Assembly: GCF_000519305.1 (NCBI RefSeq)
Contig: NZ_KI912610.1
Coordinates: forward strand, 1,025,949 to 1,089,948
DNA length: 64,000 nucleotides
Source of the DNA: Mesorhizobium ciceri WSM4083
Lineage (GTDB): Bacteria > Pseudomonadota > Alphaproteobacteria > Rhizobiales > Rhizobiaceae
Direction of reading: 5' to 3'
The notes beneath the pieces were generated by a model, which saw nothing but the letters and a program-made list of their open reading frames with translations, was not told the origin of the DNA and made no database searches. The translations under genes were made by a program, and so were the position numbers. Of the stretch, positions 33,583 through 42,205 are shown piece by piece; position 1 is the first letter of the stretch; the number at the start of each line of letters is the position of its first letter.

Positions 33583-34070
33583 CGCGAATCATTGCGCAGC
33601 CACTGACCCGCGAGAGCTTTGCTCCGTTCGGCGACGTCATCGACATGGGCGGCGACAACCACTACCCGATCAATGGCGGCAGGGCCGAGCGCTACCACGA
33701 TCTGGCTACCGCCGAGGCGACCGGACTGAACGCCCGCGTGCTGATCTCGATGGTGCGCGGCACGCCTTACGAACTGCCGTTGAAGCTGAGCATGGTCGAG
33801 CGCCACCCGTTTGGCAGCCAGGCCTTCATTCCGCTGTCGCCGCGCCCCTTTCTGGTCGTCGTCTGCCATGATGGCGAGCAAGGGCCGGGCGAGCCGCATG
33901 CCTTCATCACCGCACCCGGACAAGGCATCAATTACCGGCGCAATCTCTGGCATGGCGTGCTGACGCCGCTCGGCGAGCCTCAGGATTTCCTGATCGTCGA
34001 CCGTGGCGGCGACGGTTCCAACCTCGAAGAGTTCCATTTCTCGCACGCCTACGAGATCCATCTCCCTTAA
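33579..34070 (+). CDS. allA: Ureidoglycolate lyase
   Basis: 163-aa enzyme splitting (S)-ureidoglycolate into glyoxylate and urea. Family motifs are PLTRESFAPFGDVID, INGGRAERYHDL, MVERHPFGSQAFIPL and the His-bearing NLWHGVLTPLG. The start is a GTG at 33579 embedded in the upstream stop (GTGA), so translation is coupled to the bicupin gene. The long in-frame extension to 33453 lies inside that upstream gene and is not used. Confidence 0.92.
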   Translation: MTRIIAQPLTRESFAPFGDVIDMGGDNHYPINGGRAERYHDLATAEATGLNARVLISMVRGTPYELPLKLSMVERHPFGSQAFIPLSPRPFLVVVCHDGEQGPGEPHAFITAPGQGINYRRNLWHGVLTPLGEPQDFLIVDRGGDGSNLEEFHFSHAYEIHLP

Positions 34071-34137
34071 TTTTTTGTGCGTGTCGTTACCCCAAACCCG
34101 GGGCACTTTTGGGCGACATGCAGCAGGAGACCCCCTG

Positions 34138-34731
34138 ATGACCGATATTTCGCTGATCGACCGCCTGCTCGACGTCATCGAGCACGACATCGTGCCGAAG
34201 ACGGCCGACGGCGTTACCCATGGCAACAAGCTGTTCGGCGCGGCGATCCTGCGCAAGGACGACCGTTCGCTGGTGTTGGCCGAAACCAACAACGAGATGG
34301 AAAACCCGCTCTGGCATGGCGAGGTACACTGCCTGAAGCGTTTCTACGAAATACCCAGGGCTGAGCGCGTCGACACCAAGGACGCCATCTTCATCGCCAC
34401 GCACGAACCCTGCTCGCTGTGCCTGTCGGCGATCACCTGGACCGGCTTCGACAATTTCTACTATCTGTTCAGCCACGAGGATTCGCGCGACAGTTTTGCT
34501 ATCCCGCACGACCTGAAGATCCTGAAAGAGGTCTTCACCCTCGAACCTGGCGGCTACAATGCCGAGAATGCCTACTGGAAGAGCTTTTCCATACGTCGGT
34601 TGGTGCGAGCTTTGCCCGAAGCCGAGCGGCAACGGCTGGAAACACGCATCGGCGCGATTTCGGCGCGCTACGATGAGTTGTCCGGCGTCTATCAGGCGAA
34701 CAAGGACGATAACGACATTCCGCTGAACTGA
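34138..34731 (+). CDS. Nucleoside/base deaminase of the CMP-dCMP deaminase fold
   Basis: 197-aa zinc deaminase. The active-site motif is HGEVHC (usual family form HAE or CAE, with Glu as proton shuttle), and PCSLC provides the two Cys ligands; SAITWTGF follows as in base deaminases. A clear AGGAG lies 9 nt before ATG 34138. It comes after allA in the same direction, so a purine-base or related deamination is plausible. Guanine deamination is already covered by guaD, so the substrate may be another aminopurine, cytosine or a ureide. Gly in place of Ala in the HxE motif is noted. Confidence 0.8.
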   Translation: MTDISLIDRLLDVIEHDIVPKTADGVTHGNKLFGAAILRKDDRSLVLAETNNEMENPLWHGEVHCLKRFYEIPRAERVDTKDAIFIATHEPCSLCLSAITWTGFDNFYYLFSHEDSRDSFAIPHDLKILKEVFTLEPGGYNAENAYWKSFSIRRLVRALPEAERQRLETRIGAISARYDELSGVYQANKDDNDIPLN

Positions 34732-34816
34732 CGCGGATTGACCAGCCGAATTCGTTGGCTGGCCCACGACGCGCTCCGGTGGCCTCCATCATGTGGCTAT
34801 CCTGGAGTGCGTCCGT

Positions 34817-36802
34817 ATGAAAACCGTCACCGAATTTCCCCGCAAGGTCGTCGAATTCCCGGACATGGGCATCGTCATGCCCGATGGCTGCCGGCTGTCG
34901 GCGCGGGTGTGGATGCCGGAGGATGCGGGCGACGATCCGGTGCCGGCGATCCTCGAACACCTGCCCTACCGCAAGCGCGACGGTACCATCTTTCGCGATC
35001 AGCTGACGCATCCCTATTTCGCCGGCCACGGCTACGCCTCGATCCGCGTCGACATGCGCGGCAATGGCGATTCCGAAGGACTGATGGACGACGAATATTC
35101 CGAGCAGGAATTGCAGGACGCCAGCGACGTCATCGCCTGGGCGGCAAGCCAGCCCTGGTGCAACGGCAATGTCGGCATGATGGGCATTTCCTGGGGCGGC
35201 TTCAACTGCCTGCAGGTGGCAGCCAAGCAGCCGCCGGCGCTGAAAGCCGTGATCAGCCTGTGCTCGACCGTCGACCGCTATGCCGACGACATCCACTACA
35301 AGGGCGGCTGCCTGCTGATCGAGAATTTCGGCTGGGCCTCGACGATGCTCTCCTACTCGTCGCGGCCGCCGGACCCGCTGCTGGCCGGCGACAACAGATG
35401 GCGCGATCTGTGGCTGACCCGGCTGGAGAACCAATCCTTCCTGGCGCCGCTGTGGCTGAAGCACCAGCACCGGGATGCCTACTGGAAGCGCGGCTCGATC
35501 TGCGAGGATTTTTCCGCCGTCAAAGCTGCCGTGCTGTCGATCGGCGGCTGGCATGACGGCTACCGCAACACGGTCTCGCATCTGGCCAGCAACATCGAAG
35601 CCCCGGTCAAGGGCATTATCGGGCCATGGATTCACAAATACCCGCATTACGCAGGACCAAAACCTGCCATCGGCTTCCTGCAGGAGGCTCTGCGCTGGTG
35701 GGACCGCTGGCTGAAGGGTGTCGACACCGGTGTCGAGTCCGACCCGGCCTACCGCGCCTATGTCATGGACAGCGTGCGTCCGGCGCGCTGGCACCCCGAG
35801 CGTCCCGGCCGTTGGGTGGCGGAGCAGGAATGGCCCTTGCCAACCATCCAGGCGCAAACGGTCGATCTGATCCCCTCAACGGAAAAACCCTCCATCATCG
35901 CCTCGCCGCAAAGCTGCGGCCTGGCCGGCGGCGAGTATTTTCCCTTCACCTTCGGCCCCGAACTGCCCGGCGACCAACGCCCCGACGATGCCCTGTCGGT
36001 GTGTTTCGACCAGTCGGAACTCAGCGAGCCGATCGACATCGTCGGAGCGCCGGAGGTCGAGCTGCAGCTATCCTCTGATCGTCCGCAGGCCAACATCGCG
36101 GTCCGGCTTTGCGATGTGCATCCCGACGGCGCCTCGGAGTTGATTTCCTATGGCGTGCTCAATCTGACGCATCGCAATTCGCATGAATTCCCGGAGGCGC
36201 TGGTGCCGGGTGAAACCGTCTCGGTGCGCGTCGTGCTCGATCAATGTGCTTACCGCGTTCCAACCGGACACCGCCTGCGTGTTGCCGTTTCGAACGCCTA
36301 TTGGCCTGCCATCTGGCCATCGCCGGAGCCGGTCCAGCTCACCTTGTCGGCGGCGACGCTCAGCTTGCCGCTGCGGCCGTTGGCGACAGGCGACGAGGTA
36401 ACGTTCGCCGAGCCGGAAGGGGCAACCCCCTGGGCAACGGAGACGATCCGCGCCGCCAATTCCGAGCGCCATGTCGATCGTGATGAAAAGACCGGAATGG
36501 TGACGCTTTCCATATCAGATGATTTCGGCGAGGTGCGCGATCTCGCCCATGGCCTCGCCAATGGCAGCATCGCCCGCGAGACCTGGACGATCCATCCCGA
36601 CGATCCGTTGTCGGCCTCGGGAAAGACGCACTGGACGCAGACCCTGTCGCGAAATGGATGGTCGGTGCGCACCGAGACATTGGCAGAGATGCGATCCGAC
36701 GCGGAAAACTTCATCGTCAGCGCCAGAATCGAGGCCTATGAGGACGAAACCCTCGTCTTCGAGCGCAATTTCGAAGAGAAGGTGCCGCGCGCACTTCTTT
36801 GA
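34817..36802 (+). CDS. CocE/NonD-family serine hydrolase
   Basis: 661-aa alpha/beta hydrolase with the X-Pro dipeptidyl-peptidase-like layout. The catalytic Ser is in GMMGISWGGFN, the oxyanion Tyr in HLPYRKRD, the Asp in the SRPPDPLL to GGWHDGYRN region and the His in GPWIHKYPH. A C-terminal jelly-roll domain follows (about 350-540, with QANIAVRLCDVHPDG), then an extra ~100-aa C-terminal domain. Members hydrolyse acyl or ester bonds, e.g. cocaine or acylated amino acids. No signal peptide. It precedes an oligopeptide-type ABC importer in the same direction, so it may process an imported ester or peptide. Confidence 0.87.
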   Translation: MKTVTEFPRKVVEFPDMGIVMPDGCRLSARVWMPEDAGDDPVPAILEHLPYRKRDGTIFRDQLTHPYFAGHGYASIRVDMRGNGDSEGLMDDEYSEQELQDASDVIAWAASQPWCNGNVGMMGISWGGFNCLQVAAKQPPALKAVISLCSTVDRYADDIHYKGGCLLIENFGWASTMLSYSSRPPDPLLAGDNRWRDLWLTRLENQSFLAPLWLKHQHRDAYWKRGSICEDFSAVKAAVLSIGGWHDGYRNTVSHLASNIEAPVKGIIGPWIHKYPHYAGPKPAIGFLQEALRWWDRWLKGVDTGVESDPAYRAYVMDSVRPARWHPERPGRWVAEQEWPLPTIQAQTVDLIPSTEKPSIIASPQSCGLAGGEYFPFTFGPELPGDQRPDDALSVCFDQSELSEPIDIVGAPEVELQLSSDRPQANIAVRLCDVHPDGASELISYGVLNLTHRNSHEFPEALVPGETVSVRVVLDQCAYRVPTGHRLRVAVSNAYWPAIWPSPEPVQLTLSAATLSLPLRPLATGDEVTFAEPEGATPWATETIRAANSERHVDRDEKTGMVTLSISDDFGEVRDLAHGLANGSIARETWTIHPDDPLSASGKTHWTQTLSRNGWSVRTETLAEMRSDAENFIVSARIEAYEDETLVFERNFEEKVPRALL

Positions 36803-36956
36803 GCGCCGATTTCATTGGTCCAATTGCGACGTACGATTTACGCCACGGCATGTCGCATTCGGTCTTGCTTACCGCTTTCCCTTGCGGTCATTATTCTCCT
36901 CACAAGAAACAAGAAAAACGACCGCAGAGTCGAACCAACAGAGTGAGGAACTCAAA

Positions 36957-38543
36957 ATGTCGAACGAACTGGAATTTCTTAGCCGGCGTGTCGCGTCGGG
37001 CAAACTGAGCCGTCGTGATTTTCTCGGCCGGGCGGCGGCGCTCGGTATCTCCGCGCCCTTCGCCAACTCGCTGCTTTCAAGCGCTGCACGCGCGGCAGGT
37101 CCGGTCAAGGGCGGCACACTGAAGGCCGGACTTGTCGGCGGCGAATCCACCAACAGCCTCGACCCGGCGCTGATGATGACACAGGTGCCGTTCGCCTTCG
37201 GCAAGATGTGGGGCGAATTGATTGTCGAGCTTTCGCCGGAAGGCAAACTCGAGAACCGCATCGCCGAGGAGATCGGCTCAACACCGGACGCCAAGACCTG
37301 GACGCTGAAGATCCGTGACGGCGTCGAATTCCACAACGGCAAAACGGTAACCGCCGAGGACGTGGCCGCCACGCTTGAGCGCCATTCCGACGAGAAATCG
37401 AAGTCCGGCGCGCTCGGCTACATGAAGGGCATCGAGACCATCAAGGCCAGCGGCAAGGAAGTCGTGCTGACCCTGAAGGAAGCCAATGCCGATCTGCCCT
37501 ATTTGCTCAGCGACTATCACCTGATCGTCCAACCGAATGGCGGCAAGGACAAGGCCGACGCAGGCATCTCGGCCGGTCCTTACAAGGTCACGACCAATGA
37601 GCCCGGCGTGCGCCATGGCGGCGAGCGTTTCGCCAATTACTGGCAGGGCGACAAGATGGGCCATGCCGACCAGATCGAGATCATCGTCATCAACGATGCC
37701 ACCGCGCGTACGGCGGCCCTGCAAGGCGGCCAGGTCAACATGATCAACCGCGTCGAGCCGAAGATCGTCGACCTGATCAAGCGCCTGCCGGGCGTGACCA
37801 TCCGCAACCATGCGGGTCCTGGCCACTATGTCTTCATCGCGCATTGCAACACGGCGCCCTTCGACAACAACGATCTGCGCATGGCCCTGAAGCTGGCCAT
37901 CGACCGCGAAGAAATGCTGGACAAGATCCTGCGTGGCTACGGTTCGATCGGCAACGACTTCCCGATCAACGCTTCCTACCCGCTGTTCAGCGAGATCGAG
38001 CAGCGCAAATATGATCCCGACAAGGCCAAGTTCCACTTCAAGAAGTCGGGCCATGACGGCGCCGTGCTGCTGCGCACCTCGGATGTCGCCTTCCCCGGTG
38101 CCGTCGATGCCGCGCAACTCTATCAACAGAGCGCGGCCAAGGCCGGCATCACGCTGGAGATCAAGCGCGAACCGGGCGACGGCTACTGGTCGGAAGTCTG
38201 GAACAAGCAGCCCTTCTGCGCCTCCTACTGGGGGGGGCGCTCGACGCAGGACCAGATGTACTCGACCGCCTATCTGTCGACTGCCGACTGGAACGACACG
38301 CGTTTCAAGCGTCCGGATTTCGACAAGATGGTGCTGGCGGCCCGCGCCGAACTCGATGAGACCAAGCGCAAGGCGATGTACCACGACATGGCTGTCCTGG
38401 TCCGCGACGAAGGCGGCCTGATCCTGCCGATGTTCAACCAGTTCATCGACGCAACCGGCGCCAAGGTCGATGGCTGGGTCGACGATCCGCATCAGGAGCT
38501 GATGAACGGTTACGCCCTGGCGAAGTGCTGGCTGCAGGCCTGA
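36957..38543 (+). CDS. ABC transporter substrate-binding protein, Opp/Dpp (SBP_bac_5) type, copy 1
   Basis: 528-aa periplasmic binding protein for peptides or similar small solutes. Twin-arginine leader SRRDFLGRAAALGISA, then the family fold: WTLKIRDGVEFHNGKTVTAEDV, SAGPYKV, NPxxx-like FDNNDLRMALKLAIDREEM, and YWGGRSTQDQMYSTAY. The ATG at 36957 follows a GAGTGAGGAA ribosome-binding region. It leads the importer operon (two permeases, then a double ATPase). A close paralogue, about three-quarters identical by eye, is at 42206. Confidence 0.92.
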   Translation: MSNELEFLSRRVASGKLSRRDFLGRAAALGISAPFANSLLSSAARAAGPVKGGTLKAGLVGGESTNSLDPALMMTQVPFAFGKMWGELIVELSPEGKLENRIAEEIGSTPDAKTWTLKIRDGVEFHNGKTVTAEDVAATLERHSDEKSKSGALGYMKGIETIKASGKEVVLTLKEANADLPYLLSDYHLIVQPNGGKDKADAGISAGPYKVTTNEPGVRHGGERFANYWQGDKMGHADQIEIIVINDATARTAALQGGQVNMINRVEPKIVDLIKRLPGVTIRNHAGPGHYVFIAHCNTAPFDNNDLRMALKLAIDREEMLDKILRGYGSIGNDFPINASYPLFSEIEQRKYDPDKAKFHFKKSGHDGAVLLRTSDVAFPGAVDAAQLYQQSAAKAGITLEIKREPGDGYWSEVWNKQPFCASYWGGRSTQDQMYSTAYLSTADWNDTRFKRPDFDKMVLAARAELDETKRKAMYHDMAVLVRDEGGLILPMFNQFIDATGAKVDGWVDDPHQELMNGYALAKCWLQA

Positions 38544-38558
38544 GCCGGCTTTGCGGAT

Positions 38559-39518
38559 ATGTCTTCACCCATCCTGAAACTAATTGCCCAGCGCATTGCG
38601 CTGGGCATCGTCCTCTTGTTGGCCGTTTCGGTCCTGATCTTCGCCGGTACCCAGATCCTGCCCGGCGACGTCGCGCAAGCCATTCTCGGGCAATCGGCGA
38701 CACCGGAGTCGCTCGCCAATCTGCGCGAGCAGCTCGGCCTCAACGATCCGGCCTATATCAGGTATTTCCGCTGGCTCGGCGGTGTGCTGACCGGCGATCT
38801 CGGTACGGCCATGTCGAGCGGGCAGGATATCGCCACGTCGATCAAGGGACGGCTGTGGAACACGCTGTTCCTCGCCTTCTGGGCGGCGGTCGTCGCCGTG
38901 CCGCTGGCGATTATTCTCGGCCTGATCGCGGTGCGCTACCGCAATGGTTGGGTCGACAAGCTGATCTCCGGGCTGGCTCTGGCCTCGACCTCCTTTCCCG
39001 AGTTCTTCATCGGCTATGTGCTGGTCTATTTCTTCGCCGTGAAATGGCAAATCTTCCCCGGCATCTCGACCGTCTATGAGGGCATGCCGTTCGGCGAGCG
39101 CATGCAGGCGATCGCCTTGCCGGCGACGGCGCTGACGCTGGTCGTGCTCGCCCACATGATGCGCATGACACGTGCGGCGATCCTCAATGTCATGCAGTCG
39201 GCCTACGTGGAGACGGCGGAACTGAAAGGCCTGTCGGCCTTCAACGTCATCCGCAAGCACGCCTTCCCCAATGCCATCGCGCCGATCATCAACGTCGTCA
39301 TGCTCAACCTCGCCTATCTGATCGTCGGCGTCGTCGTGGTCGAGGTGATCTTCGTCTATCCGGGCATGGGACAATATCTCGTCGACCACGTCACCAAGCG
39401 TGACGTGCCGGTGGTGCAGGCGGTCGGCCTGATCTTCGCCGCCGTCTACATCAGCCTGAACATCATTGCGGACATCGGGGCTATTGTCGCCAATCCGCGT
39501 CTCAGACACCCGAAATAG
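38559..39518 (+). CDS. ABC transporter permease, DppB type
   Basis: 319-aa inner-membrane permease with six transmembrane segments. The N-terminal helix is followed by the DppB signature GDVAQAILGQSATPESLANLREQLGLNDP. The ATPase-contacting EAA loop is around YVETAELKGLSAFNVIRKHAFPNAIAPI. It pairs with the DppC-type permease 9 bp downstream. Confidence 0.92.
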   Translation: MSSPILKLIAQRIALGIVLLLAVSVLIFAGTQILPGDVAQAILGQSATPESLANLREQLGLNDPAYIRYFRWLGGVLTGDLGTAMSSGQDIATSIKGRLWNTLFLAFWAAVVAVPLAIILGLIAVRYRNGWVDKLISGLALASTSFPEFFIGYVLVYFFAVKWQIFPGISTVYEGMPFGERMQAIALPATALTLVVLAHMMRMTRAAILNVMQSAYVETAELKGLSAFNVIRKHAFPNAIAPIINVVMLNLAYLIVGVVVVEVIFVYPGMGQYLVDHVTKRDVPVVQAVGLIFAAVYISLNIIADIGAIVANPRLRHPK

Positions 39519-39527
39519 GGGGCGGAT

Positions 39528-40352
39528 ATGCTCGATATCAAACGCATCCCCATCCCCGCGCTAATCGGCATTATCCTGACGACGCTGTTCGTGCTGGCGG
39601 CGGTCTTCGCACCGTGGATCGCGCCGCACGGCAATGGCGAAATCGTCGGCGATGTCTGGGAACCGATGTCGGCTGCCCATTTGCTGGGCACCGACAATCT
39701 CGGCCGCGACCTGCTTTCGCGCATGATCTACGGTGCCCGCATCACTTTGTTCATCGCGGTGCTGGCCACCGCGCTGTCGTTCTCGCTCGGCGCCATCCTC
39801 GGCTTCTCGGCGGCCGTCTTCGGCGGCTGGTTCGATACGCTGCTGTCGCGCCTCGTCGATCTCTTGATGTCTATCCCGACGCTGATCATGGGTCTCGTCG
39901 TGCTGTCCGTGCTGCCGACCAATCTGGTGACGCTGATCCTGGTGATGGGCATTCTGGACTCGACCCGCGTCTATCGCCTGTCGCGCGCGGTCGCCGTCGA
40001 CATCAACGTCATGGACTATGTCGAGGCGGCGAAACTGCGTGGTGAGGGCAGCGGCTGGATCATCTTCCGCGAGATCCTGCCCAACGCATTGTCGCCGCTG
40101 GTTTCCGAACTCGGCCTGCGCTTCATCTACGCGGTGCTGTTCCTGTCGACGCTGTCGTTCCTCGGCCTTGGCGTGCAGCCACCGGACGCCGACTGGGGCG
40201 GCATGGTCAAGGAAAACAAGGACGGCATCGTCTTCGGCATCGCGGCCGCACTCATCCCGGCGGCGGCGATCGCTTTGCTGGCGATTTCCGTCAACCTGGT
40301 TGCCGACTGGGTGCTCAACCGGACGACAAGCCTCAAGGGAGGACGCGGGTGA
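39528..40352 (+). CDS. ABC transporter permease, DppC type
   Basis: 274-aa permease with five to six transmembrane segments. The typical HLLGTDNLGRDLLSRMIYGARITL follows the first helix, and the EAA loop reads YVEAAKLRGEGSGWIIFREILPNALSPL. The periplasmic end of the last loop has GVQPPDADWGGMV. The stop overlaps the start region of the ATPase gene. Confidence 0.92.
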   Translation: MLDIKRIPIPALIGIILTTLFVLAAVFAPWIAPHGNGEIVGDVWEPMSAAHLLGTDNLGRDLLSRMIYGARITLFIAVLATALSFSLGAILGFSAAVFGGWFDTLLSRLVDLLMSIPTLIMGLVVLSVLPTNLVTLILVMGILDSTRVYRLSRAVAVDINVMDYVEAAKLRGEGSGWIIFREILPNALSPLVSELGLRFIYAVLFLSTLSFLGLGVQPPDADWGGMVKENKDGIVFGIAAALIPAAAIALLAISVNLVADWVLNRTTSLKGGRG

Positions 40353-42007
40353 TGGCCGACACCAAAGCGAAACCTGGCTTGTTGCTCGACATCCGCAATC
40401 TGCGCATCGAGGCCACCGTCTTCCCGCCCGGAGAGCCGCCGAAGAACATCGTGCTGGTGCACGATGTCTCGCTGACGCTTGAGAAGGGCAAGGTGCTCGG
40501 CCTGATCGGCGAATCCGGAGCCGGCAAGTCGACCATCGGTCTGTCGTCGATGGGCTATGGCCGCGGTGGCGTGCGCATCACCGGCGGCGAGGTCATCCTG
40601 AACGGCCGCGACATCCTCAAGGGCGGCAAGGATGGCTTCCGCAAATTACGCGGCCGCGAAGTCTGCTATGTCGCGCAGTCGGCGGCAGCGGCCTTCAATC
40701 CGGCGCACAGACTGATGGACCAGGTGGTGGAAGCCACGCTGCTGCACGGCACCGCGACACGAGCCGAGGCCGAGAAGCGCGCGGTTGCGCTGTTCAAGAA
40801 GCTCAGCCTGCCTAACCCCGAAACCATCGGCGAGCGCTTTCCGCACCAGGTTTCGGGCGGCCAGCTGCAGCGTGTGATGACGGCGATGGCGCTGTGCTCC
40901 GAGCCGGACCTGATCGTCTTCGACGAGCCGACCACGGCGCTCGACGTGACGACGCAGATCGACGTGCTGGCGGCGATCAAGGACGCCATCCGCGATACGC
41001 ATGTGGCGGCGCTCTACATCACCCACGACCTCGCCGTCGTCGCCCAGGTCTCCGACGAGATCATGGTGCTGCGCCATGGCCGGCTGGTCGAATGGGGCGG
41101 CACACGGCAGATCATCAAGGAGCCGCGCCAGGAATACACCAATGCGCTGGTCTCGGTACACGAGATCGAACATGCCGAGCAGAAGCCCGGCACGGCGCCG
41201 TTTCTGTCGGTGAAGAACATCACCGCTGCCTATGGCGGCAGCCATATCAAGGTGCTGAAGAACGTCTCGGTCGACATCTATCCGGGCCAGACGCTGGCCG
41301 TGGTCGGCGAGTCTGGCTCCGGCAAGTCGACGCTGGCGCGCGCCATCACCGGCCTGCTGCCGCCCGAACAGGGTACCGTCACCTTCGACGGGCGCCCGCT
41401 GGCAAACCGGCTGGCCGATCGGCCGAAGGAGGATCTGCGCCAGCTGCAGATGATCTACCAGATGGCCGACGTGGCGATGAACCCGCGCCAGACCGTCGGC
41501 ACCATCATCGGCCGCCCGCTGGAGTTCTATTTCGGCATGCGCGGCCGCGAGCGCGACAAGCGCGTTGCGGAGCTGCTCGACAAGATCGAGATGGGCAAAG
41601 GCTTTTCCGACCGCTATCCGGCCGAGCTTTCCGGCGGCCAGAAGCAGCGCGTCTGCATTGCCCGTTCGCTTGCCGCCAAGCCGAAGCTGATCATCTGCGA
41701 CGAGGTGACCTCGGCGCTCGATCCGCTGGTCGCCAACGGCATCCTCAAGCTGCTGCTCGACCTGCAGAAGGAGGAGAACGTCGCCTATCTCTTCATCACG
41801 CACGACCTGGCGACGGTGAAGTCGATCGCCGATTCGATCGCGGTGATGTATCGCGGGGAGGTGGTGCGCTACGGCCCCAAGAGCAAGGTGCTGGCGCCGC
41901 CCTTCGACGCCTATACCGATCTTCTGCTTTCCTCGGTCCCCGAGATGGAGATCGGCTGGCTGGAAAAGGCGATCAAGGGACGGCGCATGGCCAGCGCGGG
42001 GAACTAG
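40352..42007 (+). CDS. Dual ABC ATPase of the oligopeptide-type importer (DppD-DppF fusion)
   Basis: 551-aa protein with two nucleotide-binding domains joined in one chain, each normally a separate gene. Domain 1: Walker A GESGAGKST, signature VSGGQLQRV, Walker B DLIVFDEPT. Domain 2: Walker A GESGSGKST, signature LSGGQKQRV, Walker B KLIICDEVT. The Opp-specific C-terminal region (SVHEIEHAEQKPG) is kept only after domain 1. Start at ATG 40352, or GTG 40349 overlapping the DppC stop. It powers import by the preceding permeases. Confidence 0.92.
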   Translation: MADTKAKPGLLLDIRNLRIEATVFPPGEPPKNIVLVHDVSLTLEKGKVLGLIGESGAGKSTIGLSSMGYGRGGVRITGGEVILNGRDILKGGKDGFRKLRGREVCYVAQSAAAAFNPAHRLMDQVVEATLLHGTATRAEAEKRAVALFKKLSLPNPETIGERFPHQVSGGQLQRVMTAMALCSEPDLIVFDEPTTALDVTTQIDVLAAIKDAIRDTHVAALYITHDLAVVAQVSDEIMVLRHGRLVEWGGTRQIIKEPRQEYTNALVSVHEIEHAEQKPGTAPFLSVKNITAAYGGSHIKVLKNVSVDIYPGQTLAVVGESGSGKSTLARAITGLLPPEQGTVTFDGRPLANRLADRPKEDLRQLQMIYQMADVAMNPRQTVGTIIGRPLEFYFGMRGRERDKRVAELLDKIEMGKGFSDRYPAELSGGQKQRVCIARSLAAKPKLIICDEVTSALDPLVANGILKLLLDLQKEENVAYLFITHDLATVKSIADSIAVMYRGEVVRYGPKSKVLAPPFDAYTDLLLSSVPEMEIGWLEKAIKGRRMASAGN

Positions 42008-42080
42008 AGCAATTCCAGGAAAAGTGGGAACCGATTTTCCCGGGAAAAGCGCACAGCGCTTTCCCTTGGGAATTGCGTCA
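42006..42080. repeat. Rhizobiales intergenic palindrome
   Basis: GCAATTCC at 42009-42016 and GGAATTGC at 42069-42076 frame a segment with AGGAAAAGTGGGAACCGATTTTCCC and AGCGC-ACA-GCGCT. This is the common rhizobial 'AGAGCAATTCC...GGAATTGC' type of small interspersed palindrome. It lies between the dual ATPase and the second solute-binding gene, right after the ATPase stop. Confidence 0.7.
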
Positions 42081-42205
42081 GGGCAAGCCAGGCGGTCCGC
42101 CAAGGTCAGGGGAACCGGCGGCCGTCATCCGGATGCAACACTAGAGCGCCACACGTCCTGCGGACGGGCGGCGCCCGCACGTTTTTCTCTTAAAAGGGGT
42201 AGGAC

